This document shows, in pieces, positions 45,571 to 55,167 of a stretch of 64,000 nt of DNA. Made by a program: the position numbers and the translations under genes. Under the pieces are notes generated by a model. The model had not been told where the DNA came from, searched no databases, and was given only the letters and a program-made list of their open reading frames with translations. The stretch lies in the NCBI RefSeq assembly GCF_900104785.1, contig NZ_LT629733.1, positions 1,892,501 to 1,956,500 of the forward strand, given 5' to 3'. Position 1 is the stretch's first letter. Each line of letters opens with the position of its first letter. This DNA comes from Formosa sp. Hel1_31_208. Lineage in GTDB: Bacteria; Bacteroidota; Bacteroidia; Flavobacteriales; Flavobacteriaceae.

Positions 45571-46458
45571 ATGCAGCTAGTCATTAAAGACCTCACAAAA
45601 ACATATAAGAATGGCGTCAAAGCCATTGACAATCTTAACCTCGAAATTGGAGCAGGAATGTTTGGTCTTTTGGGTCCAAATGGTGCTGGAAAATCGTCAT
45701 TAATGCGCACAATTGCAACCTTACAGAGTCCAGATTCTGGGTCAATCATGTTTGGAGAGATTAATGTTTTAGAAGATAAAATGGCGTTGAGGAAAATACT
45801 TGGATACTTACCACAATCGTTTGGTGTTTACCCAAAGATGTCTGCGGAAGTATTGTTAGATTATTTTGCAACTTTAAAAGGTGTTAGTTCAAAACCTGAT
45901 CGCAAAGCCTTAGTAAAAGAAGTTTTGGAAATCACCAATTTATATGATGTGCGTAAAAAGAATGTTGCAGGATACTCAGGTGGTATGAAGCAACGTTTCG
46001 GGATTGCTCAATTATTATTGAACAGCCCAAAACTTATTATTGTTGATGAACCTACTGCAGGCCTAGATCCTGCTGAAAGACATCGCTTTTTAAATGTACT
46101 TCGTGAAGTAGGAACCAATTGTACCGTCATTTTTTCTACGCATATTGTTGAAGATGTTAAGGAGCTTTGTAATGAAATGGCGATTTTAAATGGCGGACGA
46201 ATATTAAAGCATTCAACACCAACTCTCGCGCGAGAAGAATTAGTTGGAAAGATATGGACCAAAGTAATCCAAAGAGATGATCTTGAGGCTAATGAATTGA
46301 AATATAATGTGCTATCATCAAACTATAACGAAGATAATTCATTAAACATAAGAGTGTTTGAAGATGCCTTACCAGATACTGATTTTAAACCCGAAGAACC
46401 ACAGTTAGACGATGTGTATTTTATTGCCTTAAAGCAAGACGAACCTGTTTTAAGCTAA
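45571..46458 (+). CDS. ABC transporter ATP-binding protein
   Basis: A 295-residue ATPase with Walker A GPNGAGKS at residues 35-42, signature YSGGMKQRFGIAQ, Walker B LIIVDEPTAGLDP and switch FSTHIVED. It couples with the permease/peptidase encoded 33 nt downstream. The frame extends upstream to 45439 in a hydrophobic, implausible stretch; ATG 45571 starts the conserved MQLVIKDLTK. ABC modules of this type with an M1-peptidase-fused permease are common in Bacteroidota, but the cargo is not known. Confidence 0.92.
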   Translation: MQLVIKDLTKTYKNGVKAIDNLNLEIGAGMFGLLGPNGAGKSSLMRTIATLQSPDSGSIMFGEINVLEDKMALRKILGYLPQSFGVYPKMSAEVLLDYFATLKGVSSKPDRKALVKEVLEITNLYDVRKKNVAGYSGGMKQRFGIAQLLLNSPKLIIVDEPTAGLDPAERHRFLNVLREVGTNCTVIFSTHIVEDVKELCNEMAILNGGRILKHSTPTLAREELVGKIWTKVIQRDDLEANELKYNVLSSNYNEDNSLNIRVFEDALPDTDFKPEEPQLDDVYFIALKQDEPVLS

Positions 46459-46491
46459 TTTAATTTTATCTAAGATTTAAAAAGATACACT

Positions 46492-49400
46492 ATGTTTTCA
46501 ACTATATTTTTTCATGAATTAAAGCATTGGTTAAAAAAACCAGCATTTTATATCTATATGGCAATTTTCTTTGCTTTATCTTTATTTATGGCGGCGACAA
46601 CTGCTGGTATTTTTGATAGTATTACAGCCACAACCGGGTCATCAAGAATTGTGAATGCACCCTTAGGTGTAAGCAATTTATTTAACGGACTGTCAATTTT
46701 AATTTTCTTCTTATTTCCTTCAATAATTGGTGTGTCAATATATCGTGATTACAAAAGCGAAATGCACACTATTTTATATTCGTATCCGTTTTCGAAAGCC
46801 AATTATTTATTTGCGAAATTTTTTAGTTCAATACTTATTGTGACTTGCATTGTGCTGACTATTGGTATCGGAATGTTTATAGGTTTTAGAATGCCTGGAA
46901 CAAATTCTGATATTGTAGGTGCATTTGATATTACATCGTATTTTAATGCCTATTGGTTGTTTATTTTGCCAAATGTGTTATTATTTGGAGCTATTGTATT
47001 TGCTGTTGTCACATTTACAAGAAACATCGCGGCAGGTTTTATTACCGTTATTCTTTTGTTATTTGTCCAAGGCGTAACAGAAAGCTTTTTGTCAGATCCC
47101 GAACACAGATATATGGCGGCTTTAGTTGATCCTTATGGTTCAGCGGCCGTGCAATATTACACAAGATATTGGACAGTTTCTGAACAAAATGAACTCCATA
47201 TCCCTATTAAAGAATTGATTCTATACAACCGTTTGATTTGGTTGGGCGTTGCGAGCGTGATTTTCGCATTAGTTTATAAGTTCTTTACGTTTAGTCAGAA
47301 TGCGATGTCGTTTTCACTTTTCAAAAAAGTAAAAGGTGAACGTTCAACAAAACGTAATTTTGGAGGTATTACTCGAATCAATCTTCCAAAGGTTAATTTT
47401 GATTATTCGGTTTTACAAAATTTAAAAACCACATGGAAAATCTCTAATATAGAATTTAAATATATAGTCAAAAACTGGCCTTTTATTAGCATTGTTTTGG
47501 TTGGGTTAATTATTGTTTTAATCACTCTGTCAGATTTCAGTAATCCATTTGGAACACCTACATATCCTAGAACTTGGCGAATGTTAATGGGAGGATCCGC
47601 TTTTACATTGGCAATTAATATTTGTACATTTTTATATGCGGGAATGTTAGTAAACCGGAGCAAAATATTTCGAATGAATGGTTTGGAAGATGTGTCTCCA
47701 ATTCCAAATTGGTCATTATTTTTATCAAAATTTGTAGCCATAGTAAAGATGCAAATCTTGCTGTTATCTATCGTTATGATTGCTGGAATTTTATTTCAGT
47801 TATTTAAAGGTTATTACGATATTGAAATTGGATTATATATCAAAGAATTATTCGGACTACGACTTGTAAACTATGTCATATGGGCATTTTTGGCATTAAT
47901 GATTCAAACCTTAATTAGAAATCCGTATTTGGGATTATTTGTTCTTATTGTATTGTCTATTGGGATTCCGTTATTGAGTTTAGCCGGAGTTGAGCAATCA
48001 ATTTTTAAGTACAACGAAGGTCCAGGGTTTCGATTTAATGATATGAACGGTTATGGGGATTCTTTATTACGATATATGCTCTATAAAAGCTATTGGGTTT
48101 TAGCCGGCTTAATCTTGATGATTATTGCGGGTTTATTTTGGGTAAGAGGTCTACCACATTCATTTAATGAGCGACTAAAAATAGCCAAATCTAGATTTAA
48201 AGCCCCTATAGCAATTACTTTAATGGTATTACTTATTGGATTTCTGACTTTAGGATTTAGAATTTTTCACGAGACCAATATTGAAAATGAGAGTTTTTCT
48301 TCAAAAGAAAGAGAAGAACAAGCTGTAGATTGGGAAAAAACATATAAAAAATATGAGAAAGCCGTGCAACCAAGAATTGTATCGGTGAAAACGGAGATGA
48401 ATTTATTTCCGAAGACAAGAGATTTTGATGCTTCTGGAACATACGTCATGGTCAATAAAACAGATCAGGTTATAGATAGTATTTTCTTAAACCATAATAA
48501 TTACCCAAGTACCTTTGAGTTTGATAGAGCCAATAAATTGGTTGTCGAGGATACTTTGTATAATTTTGATATTTATACATTAAAACGACCAATGATACCT
48601 GGTGATACAATGCAATTGCATTTTACAATTAAAAACAAACCCAATACACTGTTGAGACGAAATTCACCTATTATAGCCAATGGGACCTTTATTAGTAATA
48701 TGCAGTTATTTCCAAGTTTAGGGTATCAAGGAGGCGAACTTACAGATGATAAAACACGGGAAAAATATGATTTACCGCCTAACGCTTTAAAACCACATCC
48801 AAGTGATTCAACAGCTTTAGCAAATACCTATATTAGAAAAGATAGCGATTGGATAGATTTTGAAACAACTGTTAGTACTAGTGAAGACCAAATCGCAATT
48901 GCTCCAGGTTATCTTCAGAAAGAATGGACAGAAGATGGTCGTCGGTATTTCCACTATAAAATGGATAGCAAAATCTTGAATTTCTTTGCCTATAATTCAG
49001 CGGCATATAAAGTGAAACGCGATACGTGGAAAGACGTAAATCTTGAAATTTATTATCACGAAGGCCATGAGTATAATTTGGAACGTATGATGCGAGGTAT
49101 GAAAGCCTCCCTCGAATATAATAGCGAGAATTTTAGTCCGTATCAACATAAACAATTACGAATTGTCGAATTCCCAAGCGGAAGTTTTGCACAATCATTT
49201 CCAAATACCATTCCGTTTGCAGGAGATGCAGGATTTATTGCCGATGTTGATGATAGTGAAGAAGGGGGTGTAGATTATACGTATGCTATAACAGTGCACG
49301 AAGTAGCGCATCAATGGTGGGCTCATCAAGTTATTGGAGCAGACGTTTTAGGCGCAACAATGATGTCTGAAAGTTTATCAGAATATGTGTCACTTAAAGT

Positions 49401-50139
49401 GCTTGAAAAAGAAATTGGAAAAACCCAAATGCGCAAATTTTTAAAGAAATCCTTGGATGATTATTTAACACGAAGAACCTTTGAGAGTAAACGAGAAAAA
49501 CCTTTAATGTATAATGACGGACAAGGTTATATACGATATCAAAAAGGCTCGTTGATATTTTATGCATTAAGTGATTATATTGGTGAAGATGTACTTAATA
49601 ATGCACTTAAAACATATGTAGAAAAGGTCAAATTTCAAGAGCCACCTTATACAACATCTATTGACATGGTTAATCATATTAAAGCAGTTACTCCAGACAG
49701 TTTGCAATATGTAATCAAAGATATGTTTGAAACCATTACCGTATACGACAACCGAATTGTAGATGTTTCTGCTACGGAAATGGATAATGGTCAGCACAAA
49801 GTCGATATCGAATTCAATGTAAGTAAGTATCGCAATAATGAAAAAGGAAGGCGTTATTACTCTGAAAAAGGAAGAGATTCTATTTCCTACATGGCGGAAG
49901 GTAAAAAGAGACCATTACTATCGGTAAAACTTGAAGATTATATTGACATTGGAATTTTTACGGAAGATGATGTTGACGGTAAAAAGAAAGAACGCTTATT
50001 GTATTTAGAAAAACATAAGATCACAAAAATCAATAATATAATATCAATTATTGTAGATGAAAAACCAACAGAGGTTGGTGTTGATCCGTTCAATAAATTA
50101 ATAGATACACGCTCTGATGATAACCGACAGAAGATGTGA
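46492..50139 (+). CDS. ABC permease fused to M1-type aminopeptidase
   Basis: A 1215-residue fusion. Residues 1-600 contain two ABC-2-like permease units of about six helices each; the rest is an M1-type gluzincin domain outside the membrane. The zinc site is HEVAH at 936-940, with the third ligand region SESLSEY; the glutamate (E960) is 19 residues after the second histidine's neighbour block, one more than the 18-residue spacing of classical M1 enzymes by my count. Both halves of the permease in one chain suggest a single full transporter with the ATPase encoded upstream. Peptide processing and transport in one machine is likely but unproven. Confidence 0.9.
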   Translation: MFSTIFFHELKHWLKKPAFYIYMAIFFALSLFMAATTAGIFDSITATTGSSRIVNAPLGVSNLFNGLSILIFFLFPSIIGVSIYRDYKSEMHTILYSYPFSKANYLFAKFFSSILIVTCIVLTIGIGMFIGFRMPGTNSDIVGAFDITSYFNAYWLFILPNVLLFGAIVFAVVTFTRNIAAGFITVILLLFVQGVTESFLSDPEHRYMAALVDPYGSAAVQYYTRYWTVSEQNELHIPIKELILYNRLIWLGVASVIFALVYKFFTFSQNAMSFSLFKKVKGERSTKRNFGGITRINLPKVNFDYSVLQNLKTTWKISNIEFKYIVKNWPFISIVLVGLIIVLITLSDFSNPFGTPTYPRTWRMLMGGSAFTLAINICTFLYAGMLVNRSKIFRMNGLEDVSPIPNWSLFLSKFVAIVKMQILLLSIVMIAGILFQLFKGYYDIEIGLYIKELFGLRLVNYVIWAFLALMIQTLIRNPYLGLFVLIVLSIGIPLLSLAGVEQSIFKYNEGPGFRFNDMNGYGDSLLRYMLYKSYWVLAGLILMIIAGLFWVRGLPHSFNERLKIAKSRFKAPIAITLMVLLIGFLTLGFRIFHETNIENESFSSKEREEQAVDWEKTYKKYEKAVQPRIVSVKTEMNLFPKTRDFDASGTYVMVNKTDQVIDSIFLNHNNYPSTFEFDRANKLVVEDTLYNFDIYTLKRPMIPGDTMQLHFTIKNKPNTLLRRNSPIIANGTFISNMQLFPSLGYQGGELTDDKTREKYDLPPNALKPHPSDSTALANTYIRKDSDWIDFETTVSTSEDQIAIAPGYLQKEWTEDGRRYFHYKMDSKILNFFAYNSAAYKVKRDTWKDVNLEIYYHEGHEYNLERMMRGMKASLEYNSENFSPYQHKQLRIVEFPSGSFAQSFPNTIPFAGDAGFIADVDDSEEGGVDYTYAITVHEVAHQWWAHQVIGADVLGATMMSESLSEYVSLKVLEKEIGKTQMRKFLKKSLDDYLTRRTFESKREKPLMYNDGQGYIRYQKGSLIFYALSDYIGEDVLNNALKTYVEKVKFQEPPYTTSIDMVNHIKAVTPDSLQYVIKDMFETITVYDNRIVDVSATEMDNGQHKVDIEFNVSKYRNNEKGRRYYSEKGRDSISYMAEGKKRPLLSVKLEDYIDIGIFTEDDVDGKKKERLLYLEKHKITKINNIISIIVDEKPTEVGVDPFNKLIDTRSDDNRQKM

Positions 50140-50160
50140 TTGCCATATAAGTACTAAGAT

Positions 50161-50195
50161 AAAAACCCATAAATACAGTCTATTTATGGGTTTTC
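50161..50195 (+). terminator. Rho-independent terminator
   Basis: Perfect 14-bp stem AAAACCCATAAATA / TATTTATGGGTTTT with a CAGTC loop, 22 nt after the fusion gene's stop. The T run is short but the stem is strong. Confidence 0.75.
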
Positions 50196-50307
50196 CATTT
50201 AAAAGCTTAATCAAGACTTGATTATAATATTAACACGAAAAAAGGCTTATAAATGCAACAAATATTTAATTTTGAATTGTGGAATGATTTTAGCACACCA
50301 TAAGCGT

Positions 50308-50997
50308 ATGAAATTAATTTTAAGTGTCATATTATGCTTGCCCATTGCTCTTTTTGCTCAGGTAGAACCTGTTGAAAGAGATTCAACTGTTATTCAATAC
50401 ATTTATGTAGAAGGCGACTCTATCGCAACGAATACCATTGATTTAGATGAAGTATTGGTTTTAAATAAGCTTAGCTTTGCCGATCGAGAAGCACGTATTA
50501 AATATCTTATATTGAGACGTAAAACCTTAAAAGTGTATCCATATGCTAAGTTGGCAGCAGAACGTTTATTGTCTTTGAAAGAACGACTTGAAACATTAAA
50601 GAGTAAACGAAAAAAGAAACGATATGCTAAACTCATACAAAAGTTTATAGAGGAAGAGTTTTCCGCAGAATTAAAAAAACTAACTAAAACCGAAGGTCAG
50701 ATTTTAGTTAAACTGATTCATCGACAAACAGGAAAAACCACATTTCAATTAATAAAAGAATTAAGAAGTGGCTGGCGAGCATTTTGGTTTAATAGTACCG
50801 CTAACTTGTTTAATATTTCATTAAAACGCGAATTTAACCCTATGGAGGTTAAGGAGGATTTCTATATAGAAGATATTCTGGAACGTGCGTTTCAAAACAG
50901 GCAACTAAAACGTCAAAAACCAGCTATTGAATTTGATTATTATGATTTATCAGATAAGTGGTTAAACACGAAATCTACCTTGGAAATAAAGAATTAA
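50308..50997 (+). CDS. DUF4294 exported protein
   Basis: A 229-residue protein with a signal peptide (about residues 1-18, ending LFAQ). The middle is strongly basic and helical (RLLSLKERLETLKSKRKKKR) and the ending RQKPAIEFDYYDL is typical of DUF4294, a family restricted to Bacteroidota as far as I know. Upstream ATGs at 50218 and 50284 only add non-signal residues. The haemolysin III gene starts on its stop codon (TAATG), so translation is coupled. Function is unknown. Confidence 0.85.
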   Translation: MKLILSVILCLPIALFAQVEPVERDSTVIQYIYVEGDSIATNTIDLDEVLVLNKLSFADREARIKYLILRRKTLKVYPYAKLAAERLLSLKERLETLKSKRKKKRYAKLIQKFIEEEFSAELKKLTKTEGQILVKLIHRQTGKTTFQLIKELRSGWRAFWFNSTANLFNISLKREFNPMEVKEDFYIEDILERAFQNRQLKRQKPAIEFDYYDLSDKWLNTKSTLEIKN

Positions 50998-51623
50998 TGC
51001 AAAAACAAACACCTTTTGAAGAGCATTTGAATGCGTGGAGTCATGGGATTGGCGCTGCTTTAGGAGTAGTGGGTTTAGTATTGCTCATTGTGTATCTGCA
51101 AAAAGATGTAGCATATGCTTTATTTAGTGTCATAGTATATGGGATATCAATTATTATTTTGTTTTTAGCTTCCACATGCTATCACGCTGTAAATAACGAT
51201 AAAAGAAAACATTACTTTCGAATTATAGATCATATTAGTATTTACTTTTTGATTGCAGGTACATATACACCAGTATTACTTATCATGTTACCCGATAGTC
51301 ATGGTTGGATTTTGTTTTGGGTAGTTTGGGGAATTGCAGCGTTTGGTGTGATTTTAAAACTCTTTTTTACAGGTCGTTTTGAAACCTTTTCGACCTTATT
51401 ATATCTGGTCATGGGTTGGTTGATTGTATTTGATTTTTCAAAACTTGCAGATAGAATGGACACTAACGGACTATATCTGTTATTTGCAGGAGGCGCATTC
51501 TATACCTTGGGGATTCTATTTTATGCTATTGAAAAAATCCCCTTTAATCATGTGATTTGGCATGCATTCGTTTTGGGAGGTGCCATTTGTCATTTTTTAA
51601 TGATCTATTACTATGTGATTTAA
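50997..51623 (+). CDS. Haemolysin III family (PAQR-type) membrane protein
   Basis: A 208-residue protein with seven hydrophobic helices. The PAQR/haemolysin III marks are EEHLNAWSHGIGAALG at the start, STCYHAV, RIIDHISIYFLIAGTYTPV and a final NHVIWHAFVLGGAICHF. The histidines likely bind zinc. ATG 50997 overlaps the preceding stop by one base; an upstream alternative at 50958 lies inside the DUF4294 gene. The role is unclear across the family; haemolysis is rarely shown. Confidence 0.92.
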   Translation: MQKQTPFEEHLNAWSHGIGAALGVVGLVLLIVYLQKDVAYALFSVIVYGISIIILFLASTCYHAVNNDKRKHYFRIIDHISIYFLIAGTYTPVLLIMLPDSHGWILFWVVWGIAAFGVILKLFFTGRFETFSTLLYLVMGWLIVFDFSKLADRMDTNGLYLLFAGGAFYTLGILFYAIEKIPFNHVIWHAFVLGGAICHFLMIYYYVI

Positions 51624-51991
51624 ACATGTTGATCAATTAAAATAGCATTTCCATCAGGATCAAGAACGACACAACTCGCTGGTCCAGAAGTAAGTTCATC
51701 TGCTTCACTTTCTAAAGAAATTCCTTTTGACTTTAAATGCTTCTGAATAACTCGAACATCATCAAATTCTTTAAGAGTATTTGCACTTTCATCCCAGCCA
51801 GGATTGAAGGTTAAGATGTTATTTTCAAACATACCTTGAAATAATCCAACTAAGGAGTTGCCATTTTTCATAATAAGGTAATTCCGTTCTATATCTCCTG
51901 CAAAGATTGAAAACCCAAGGGTTTCATAAAATGCTTTGGAAGATTGAATGTCTTTAACAGCTAAGCTAATTGAGAATGCACCAAGTTTCAT
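51620..51991 (-). CDS. VOC-family (glyoxalase-fold) protein
   Basis: A 123-residue protein of the vicinal oxygen chelate fold. It starts MKLGAFSISLAVKDIQSSKAFYETLGF and ends in the strand VVLDPDGNAILIDQH, both normal for glyoxalase/bleomycin-resistance proteins. It overlaps the haemolysin III stop by 4 nt on the opposite strand. The substrate is unknown. Confidence 0.9.
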   Translation of the reverse strand: MKLGAFSISLAVKDIQSSKAFYETLGFSIFAGDIERNYLIMKNGNSLVGLFQGMFENNILTFNPGWDESANTLKEFDDVRVIQKHLKSKGISLESEADELTSGPASCVVLDPDGNAILIDQHV

Positions 51992-52069
51992 ACGATGTGA
52001 TTTACAGTTGTTACATTAAAGATAAGAAAATAGTCAGTTTGAACAATGTCAGTTGTAAAATAGTGATTC

Positions 52070-52498
52070 TTAGTCAGATAATATATCACGATAGTCTTCA
52101 AAAAAAGCCTCAAATTGGCTCATTGTAGAATTAAAAAATACCATTACATCTTGCCACGAATTTTTATTATGTATGGATACTTTCTGCTCTAATGGCAAGT
52201 ATATTCGAGAAATTTCTTTTCCGTTCTCTAAATAGAATTCTTCTTCAAAAATGATATCTTTGAGATATTCAGATTTTAGTATCGCTTCTAAAGATTGAAG
52301 TTTTTCCCAATTCTTGATGCGGTTTTCTAGATCATCCTCAAGGTCAAGAACAACCAATGCTTTTTTGGTGTCGAAATGAAATTTAAATGAAAAACCCTTT
52401 ATTTTGGTGTCGTAAAGAATCCATTTCCTCGGAAAAGATTTACCAAAACTTATCCAGAATTCTTCGCGCAACTGCCGTGATTCTTCTTTAGAGAACAT
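52070..52498 (-). CDS. DUF4268 protein
   Basis: A 142-residue soluble protein starting MFSKEESRQLREEFWISFGKSF with the WILYDTKIKGFSFKFHFDTKKA strand region characteristic of DUF4268. Members are sometimes attached to restriction-like or nuclease modules, but alone the function is unknown. It lies 5 nt after the ZIP transporter gene, so both are probably co-transcribed. Confidence 0.83.
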   Translation of the reverse strand: MFSKEESRQLREEFWISFGKSFPRKWILYDTKIKGFSFKFHFDTKKALVVLDLEDDLENRIKNWEKLQSLEAILKSEYLKDIIFEEEFYLENGKEISRIYLPLEQKVSIHNKNSWQDVMVFFNSTMSQFEAFFEDYRDILSD

Positions 52499-52503
52499 AT
52501 AAA

Positions 52504-53178
52504 CTAGATTAAAAAGGCAATACTCACCCCCAAAATAATGGCAACTAATTTTGATAGATTAAATTTATGGCCTTCACTACTTTCAAATAAAATGGTGGTT
52601 GAAATATGGAAGAAAATACCGATAACTACAGCATTAATCATGTTAAGATAATCAGACGATATAGTTGTGGCATTAGATATGTAAGTACCTAATGGAGTCA
52701 TAAGTGCAAATACCGTTAAAAACCCAATAATTTTAAGTTTACTGAAATGTGATTGAATTAAAAAGGCTGAGATTAATGTAGCAATGGGGATTTTATGCAC
52801 TAGTACACCAAAAACCATATCATTATCCTCATGAATGGGAAACCCTTCTAAAAAGCTGTGTATACATAAGCTAATAAAAAGTAACCATGGGAAGTTCTTG
52901 GATGTATTATGTAAATGTACATGGCCGTGCTCAGCACCTTTAGAGAAAAATTCTAAAATGATTTGTAAAAGGATACCACACATAATATAGAGCCCTGTGG
53001 TTTTTGCTTCTAAATGATGATAAACTTCTGGCAGCAAGTCAAAAAGTGTTAGAGCTAATAAAAACGCACCACTAAAAGAGAGGAGGAGTTTGGTATAAAG
53101 ATTTTTATTTTGCTTTGTCAAGAATGCCAAAACAATACCAATAACTACAGCTAATATGGGAAGTACGTACGACTGCAT
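52504..53178 (-). CDS. ZIP-family metal transporter
   Basis: A 224-residue protein with about eight hydrophobic helices and a His-containing loop (GAEHGHVHLH). The two metal-site helices show HSFLEGFPI and HKIPIATLISAF. It should carry zinc or a similar divalent metal, probably into the cytoplasm. Its start overlaps the stop of the methyltransferase gene by one base, and DUF4268 follows. Confidence 0.88.
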   Translation of the reverse strand: MQSYVLPILAVVIGIVLAFLTKQNKNLYTKLLLSFSGAFLLALTLFDLLPEVYHHLEAKTTGLYIMCGILLQIILEFFSKGAEHGHVHLHNTSKNFPWLLFISLCIHSFLEGFPIHEDNDMVFGVLVHKIPIATLISAFLIQSHFSKLKIIGFLTVFALMTPLGTYISNATTISSDYLNMINAVVIGIFFHISTTILFESSEGHKFNLSKLVAIILGVSIAFLI

Positions 53179-53909
53179 TATTTAAATATCATAACTAAAC
53201 GTTCTGAAGTTTTAGAATCATACTTTTTTAAATTATAATCACCAAAAACATCTAATAAGTGAACACCTGCCTTTTCAAAAAGGGTTTCAAAATCTTTTAA
53301 TGTAAAAGCTCTTACGCGTTCCTGAAAATTAAAAATTTCTCCCTCTGCTGAAAAAGAAATATCTTTTACAATATACCCATTTGACACCTTTCTTTTTTGA
53401 TGAAAATCAATACCATCAACTGTTTTTGTGTTTTCAATGATCAATTGGTCAATTACAAAATTACTATTCATAAAATCGATAACGCCAAAACCGACATCAT
53501 TGAGATTTGCCTTAATCGCTTTGATAGTTTTTAAATTATCGTCTTCATTTTCAAAGTACCCAAAACTAGTAAACATATTAAACACGGCGTCAAATTGTTT
53601 ATGATAAGGTATACACATGTCGTGTACGTCAAAATGAAGCGTATCATTTTCAAATTGTTTTGCAAATTCGATGCTGTTTTCTGAGAGATCTAAACCCGTA
53701 ACGTTATATCCTAAACTATTGAGATAAATAGAGTGCCTTCCTTTTCCGCAGGCAAGGTCTAGGATTGATCCTCCTTCGGGCAAGTTGAGATATTCTGTCA
53801 GGTTATCCATAAAGACTTGTGCTTCTTTATAATCTCTATCTTTATATAAGATATGATAGAATGGTGTATCAAACCATGAAGCATACCATTGTTGTGTGTC
53901 TTTTGTCAT
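53178..53909 (-). CDS. Class I SAM-dependent methyltransferase
   Basis: A 243-residue methyltransferase. The SAM loop ILDLACGKGRHS, then GLDLSENSI and FDAVFNMFTSFGYF mark a standard class I fold. The opening WYASWFDTPFYHILY is that of a group common in Bacteroidota without known substrate. It is divergent from the RlmL-like gene with opposite -7 boxes 11 nt apart (53962-53980). Substrate is unknown. Confidence 0.87.
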   Translation of the reverse strand: MTKDTQQWYASWFDTPFYHILYKDRDYKEAQVFMDNLTEYLNLPEGGSILDLACGKGRHSIYLNSLGYNVTGLDLSENSIEFAKQFENDTLHFDVHDMCIPYHKQFDAVFNMFTSFGYFENEDDNLKTIKAIKANLNDVGFGVIDFMNSNFVIDQLIIENTKTVDGIDFHQKRKVSNGYIVKDISFSAEGEIFNFQERVRAFTLKDFETLFEKAGVHLLDVFGDYNLKKYDSKTSERLVMIFK

Positions 53910-53961
53910 ATCTATTTCCTGAATGCACAGGAATCTAGTTTTTAATTCTTCTTCTAAGCCA

Positions 53962-53980
53962 CAAAAATACTTTATTTTTG
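53962..53980. promoter_or_regulatory. Back-to-back -7 boxes of divergent genes
   Basis: CAAAAATA at 53962-53969 is TATTTTTG on the minus strand, facing the methyltransferase; TATTTTTG at 53973-53980 faces the RlmL-like gene. Both fit TAnnTTTG. No good TTG at the right distance is seen for either, so the promoters would depend on the -7 element or a regulator. Confidence 0.4.
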
Positions 53981-54000
53981 CAATCTATCAGTCGTACAGT

Positions 54001-55167
54001 ATGGAGAATAATTATAAAATGGTGGCAAAAACCTTATATGGTTTTGAAGAACTATTAGAGCGTGAATTAATTCAATTAGGCGCAATGAACGTTAAAAAAG
54101 GCGTTCGTAATGTAAGCTTTGAAGGGGATAAGGGCTTTATGTATAAGGCCAATTTAGGGCTGCGTACTGCTATAAAAATCTTAAAACCAATTAAAACATT
54201 TCGTGTTGGAAATGAGCAAGATTTATATGATCAAGTCTATAAAATGTCTTGGGATAAATACTTAAAACCAAGCGGAACTCTTGCCATTGATGCCACAGTG
54301 CATTCCAAAGCTTTTACGCATTCCCAGTATGTTGCACTTAAGACAAAGGATGCGATTGTTGACAAATTCAGAAATACGGTAGGAGAGCGGCCGAATATTG
54401 ACTTGCGCTTTCCAGATTTAAAAATCAATGTACATATTGACCGACAGGTTTGCACGATCTCATTAGATGCTTCTGGTGAATCACTGCACAAACGCGGCTA
54501 TAAGACAGCTACAAATATCGCACCTATCAATGAAGTACTTGCAGCAGGTCTAGTGATGTTATCAGGCTGGGATGGTCAATCAGATTTCATGGACCCTATG
54601 TGTGGGAGTGGAACTATTTTAATTGAAGCGGCAATGATAGCTTGCAATATTCCACCAAATCTCATGCGAAAGGAGTTTGCTTTCGAACGCTGGCAAGATT
54701 GGGATGTAGATCTTTTCGAAAAAATTGAAGAGTCCTTACTTTCAAAGACTCGAGATTTTCATCACAAAATGGTAGGATATGACAAATCACCAAGTGTAAT
54801 TTCAAAAGCTAAAGACAACGTCAAAAACGCACATCTAGAAGATTTTATAAGCGTACAACATGAAGACTTTTTTAAAACTCAGAAATCTGGTGAAAACAAA
54901 CTTCATATCTTGTTTAACCCTCCTTATGGCGAAAGACTTGATATTGATATGGAATCCTTTTACAAGGATATTGGCGATACCTTAAAGCAAGGTTATCCCG
55001 GAACTGAAGCGTGGTTTATAACTTCAAATTTAGAGGCTTTAAAACATGTTGGTTTACGACCTTCACGTAAAATTCATCTCGTTAACGCTAAATTAGAAGC
55101 GCGATTAGTCAAGTACGTCATGTATGAAGGAAGTAAAAAAGGGAAGTATATGAATTCTGATGATTAA
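54001..55167 (+). CDS. THUMP-domain 23S rRNA guanine-N2 methyltransferase, RlmL-like
   Basis: A 388-residue RNA methyltransferase. A THUMP region covers about residues 45-155, followed by a Rossmann domain with DPMCGSGTILIEAA and the base-binding motif FNPPYGERL. It matches the N-terminal half of E. coli RlmL, which makes m2G2445; the RlmK half is absent, as usual in Bacteroidota. The frame is open to 53923, but ATG 54001 gives the family start MENNYKMVAKTLYGFE and lies 20 nt after a -7 box. Confidence 0.9.
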   Translation: MENNYKMVAKTLYGFEELLERELIQLGAMNVKKGVRNVSFEGDKGFMYKANLGLRTAIKILKPIKTFRVGNEQDLYDQVYKMSWDKYLKPSGTLAIDATVHSKAFTHSQYVALKTKDAIVDKFRNTVGERPNIDLRFPDLKINVHIDRQVCTISLDASGESLHKRGYKTATNIAPINEVLAAGLVMLSGWDGQSDFMDPMCGSGTILIEAAMIACNIPPNLMRKEFAFERWQDWDVDLFEKIEESLLSKTRDFHHKMVGYDKSPSVISKAKDNVKNAHLEDFISVQHEDFFKTQKSGENKLHILFNPPYGERLDIDMESFYKDIGDTLKQGYPGTEAWFITSNLEALKHVGLRPSRKIHLVNAKLEARLVKYVMYEGSKKGKYMNSDD

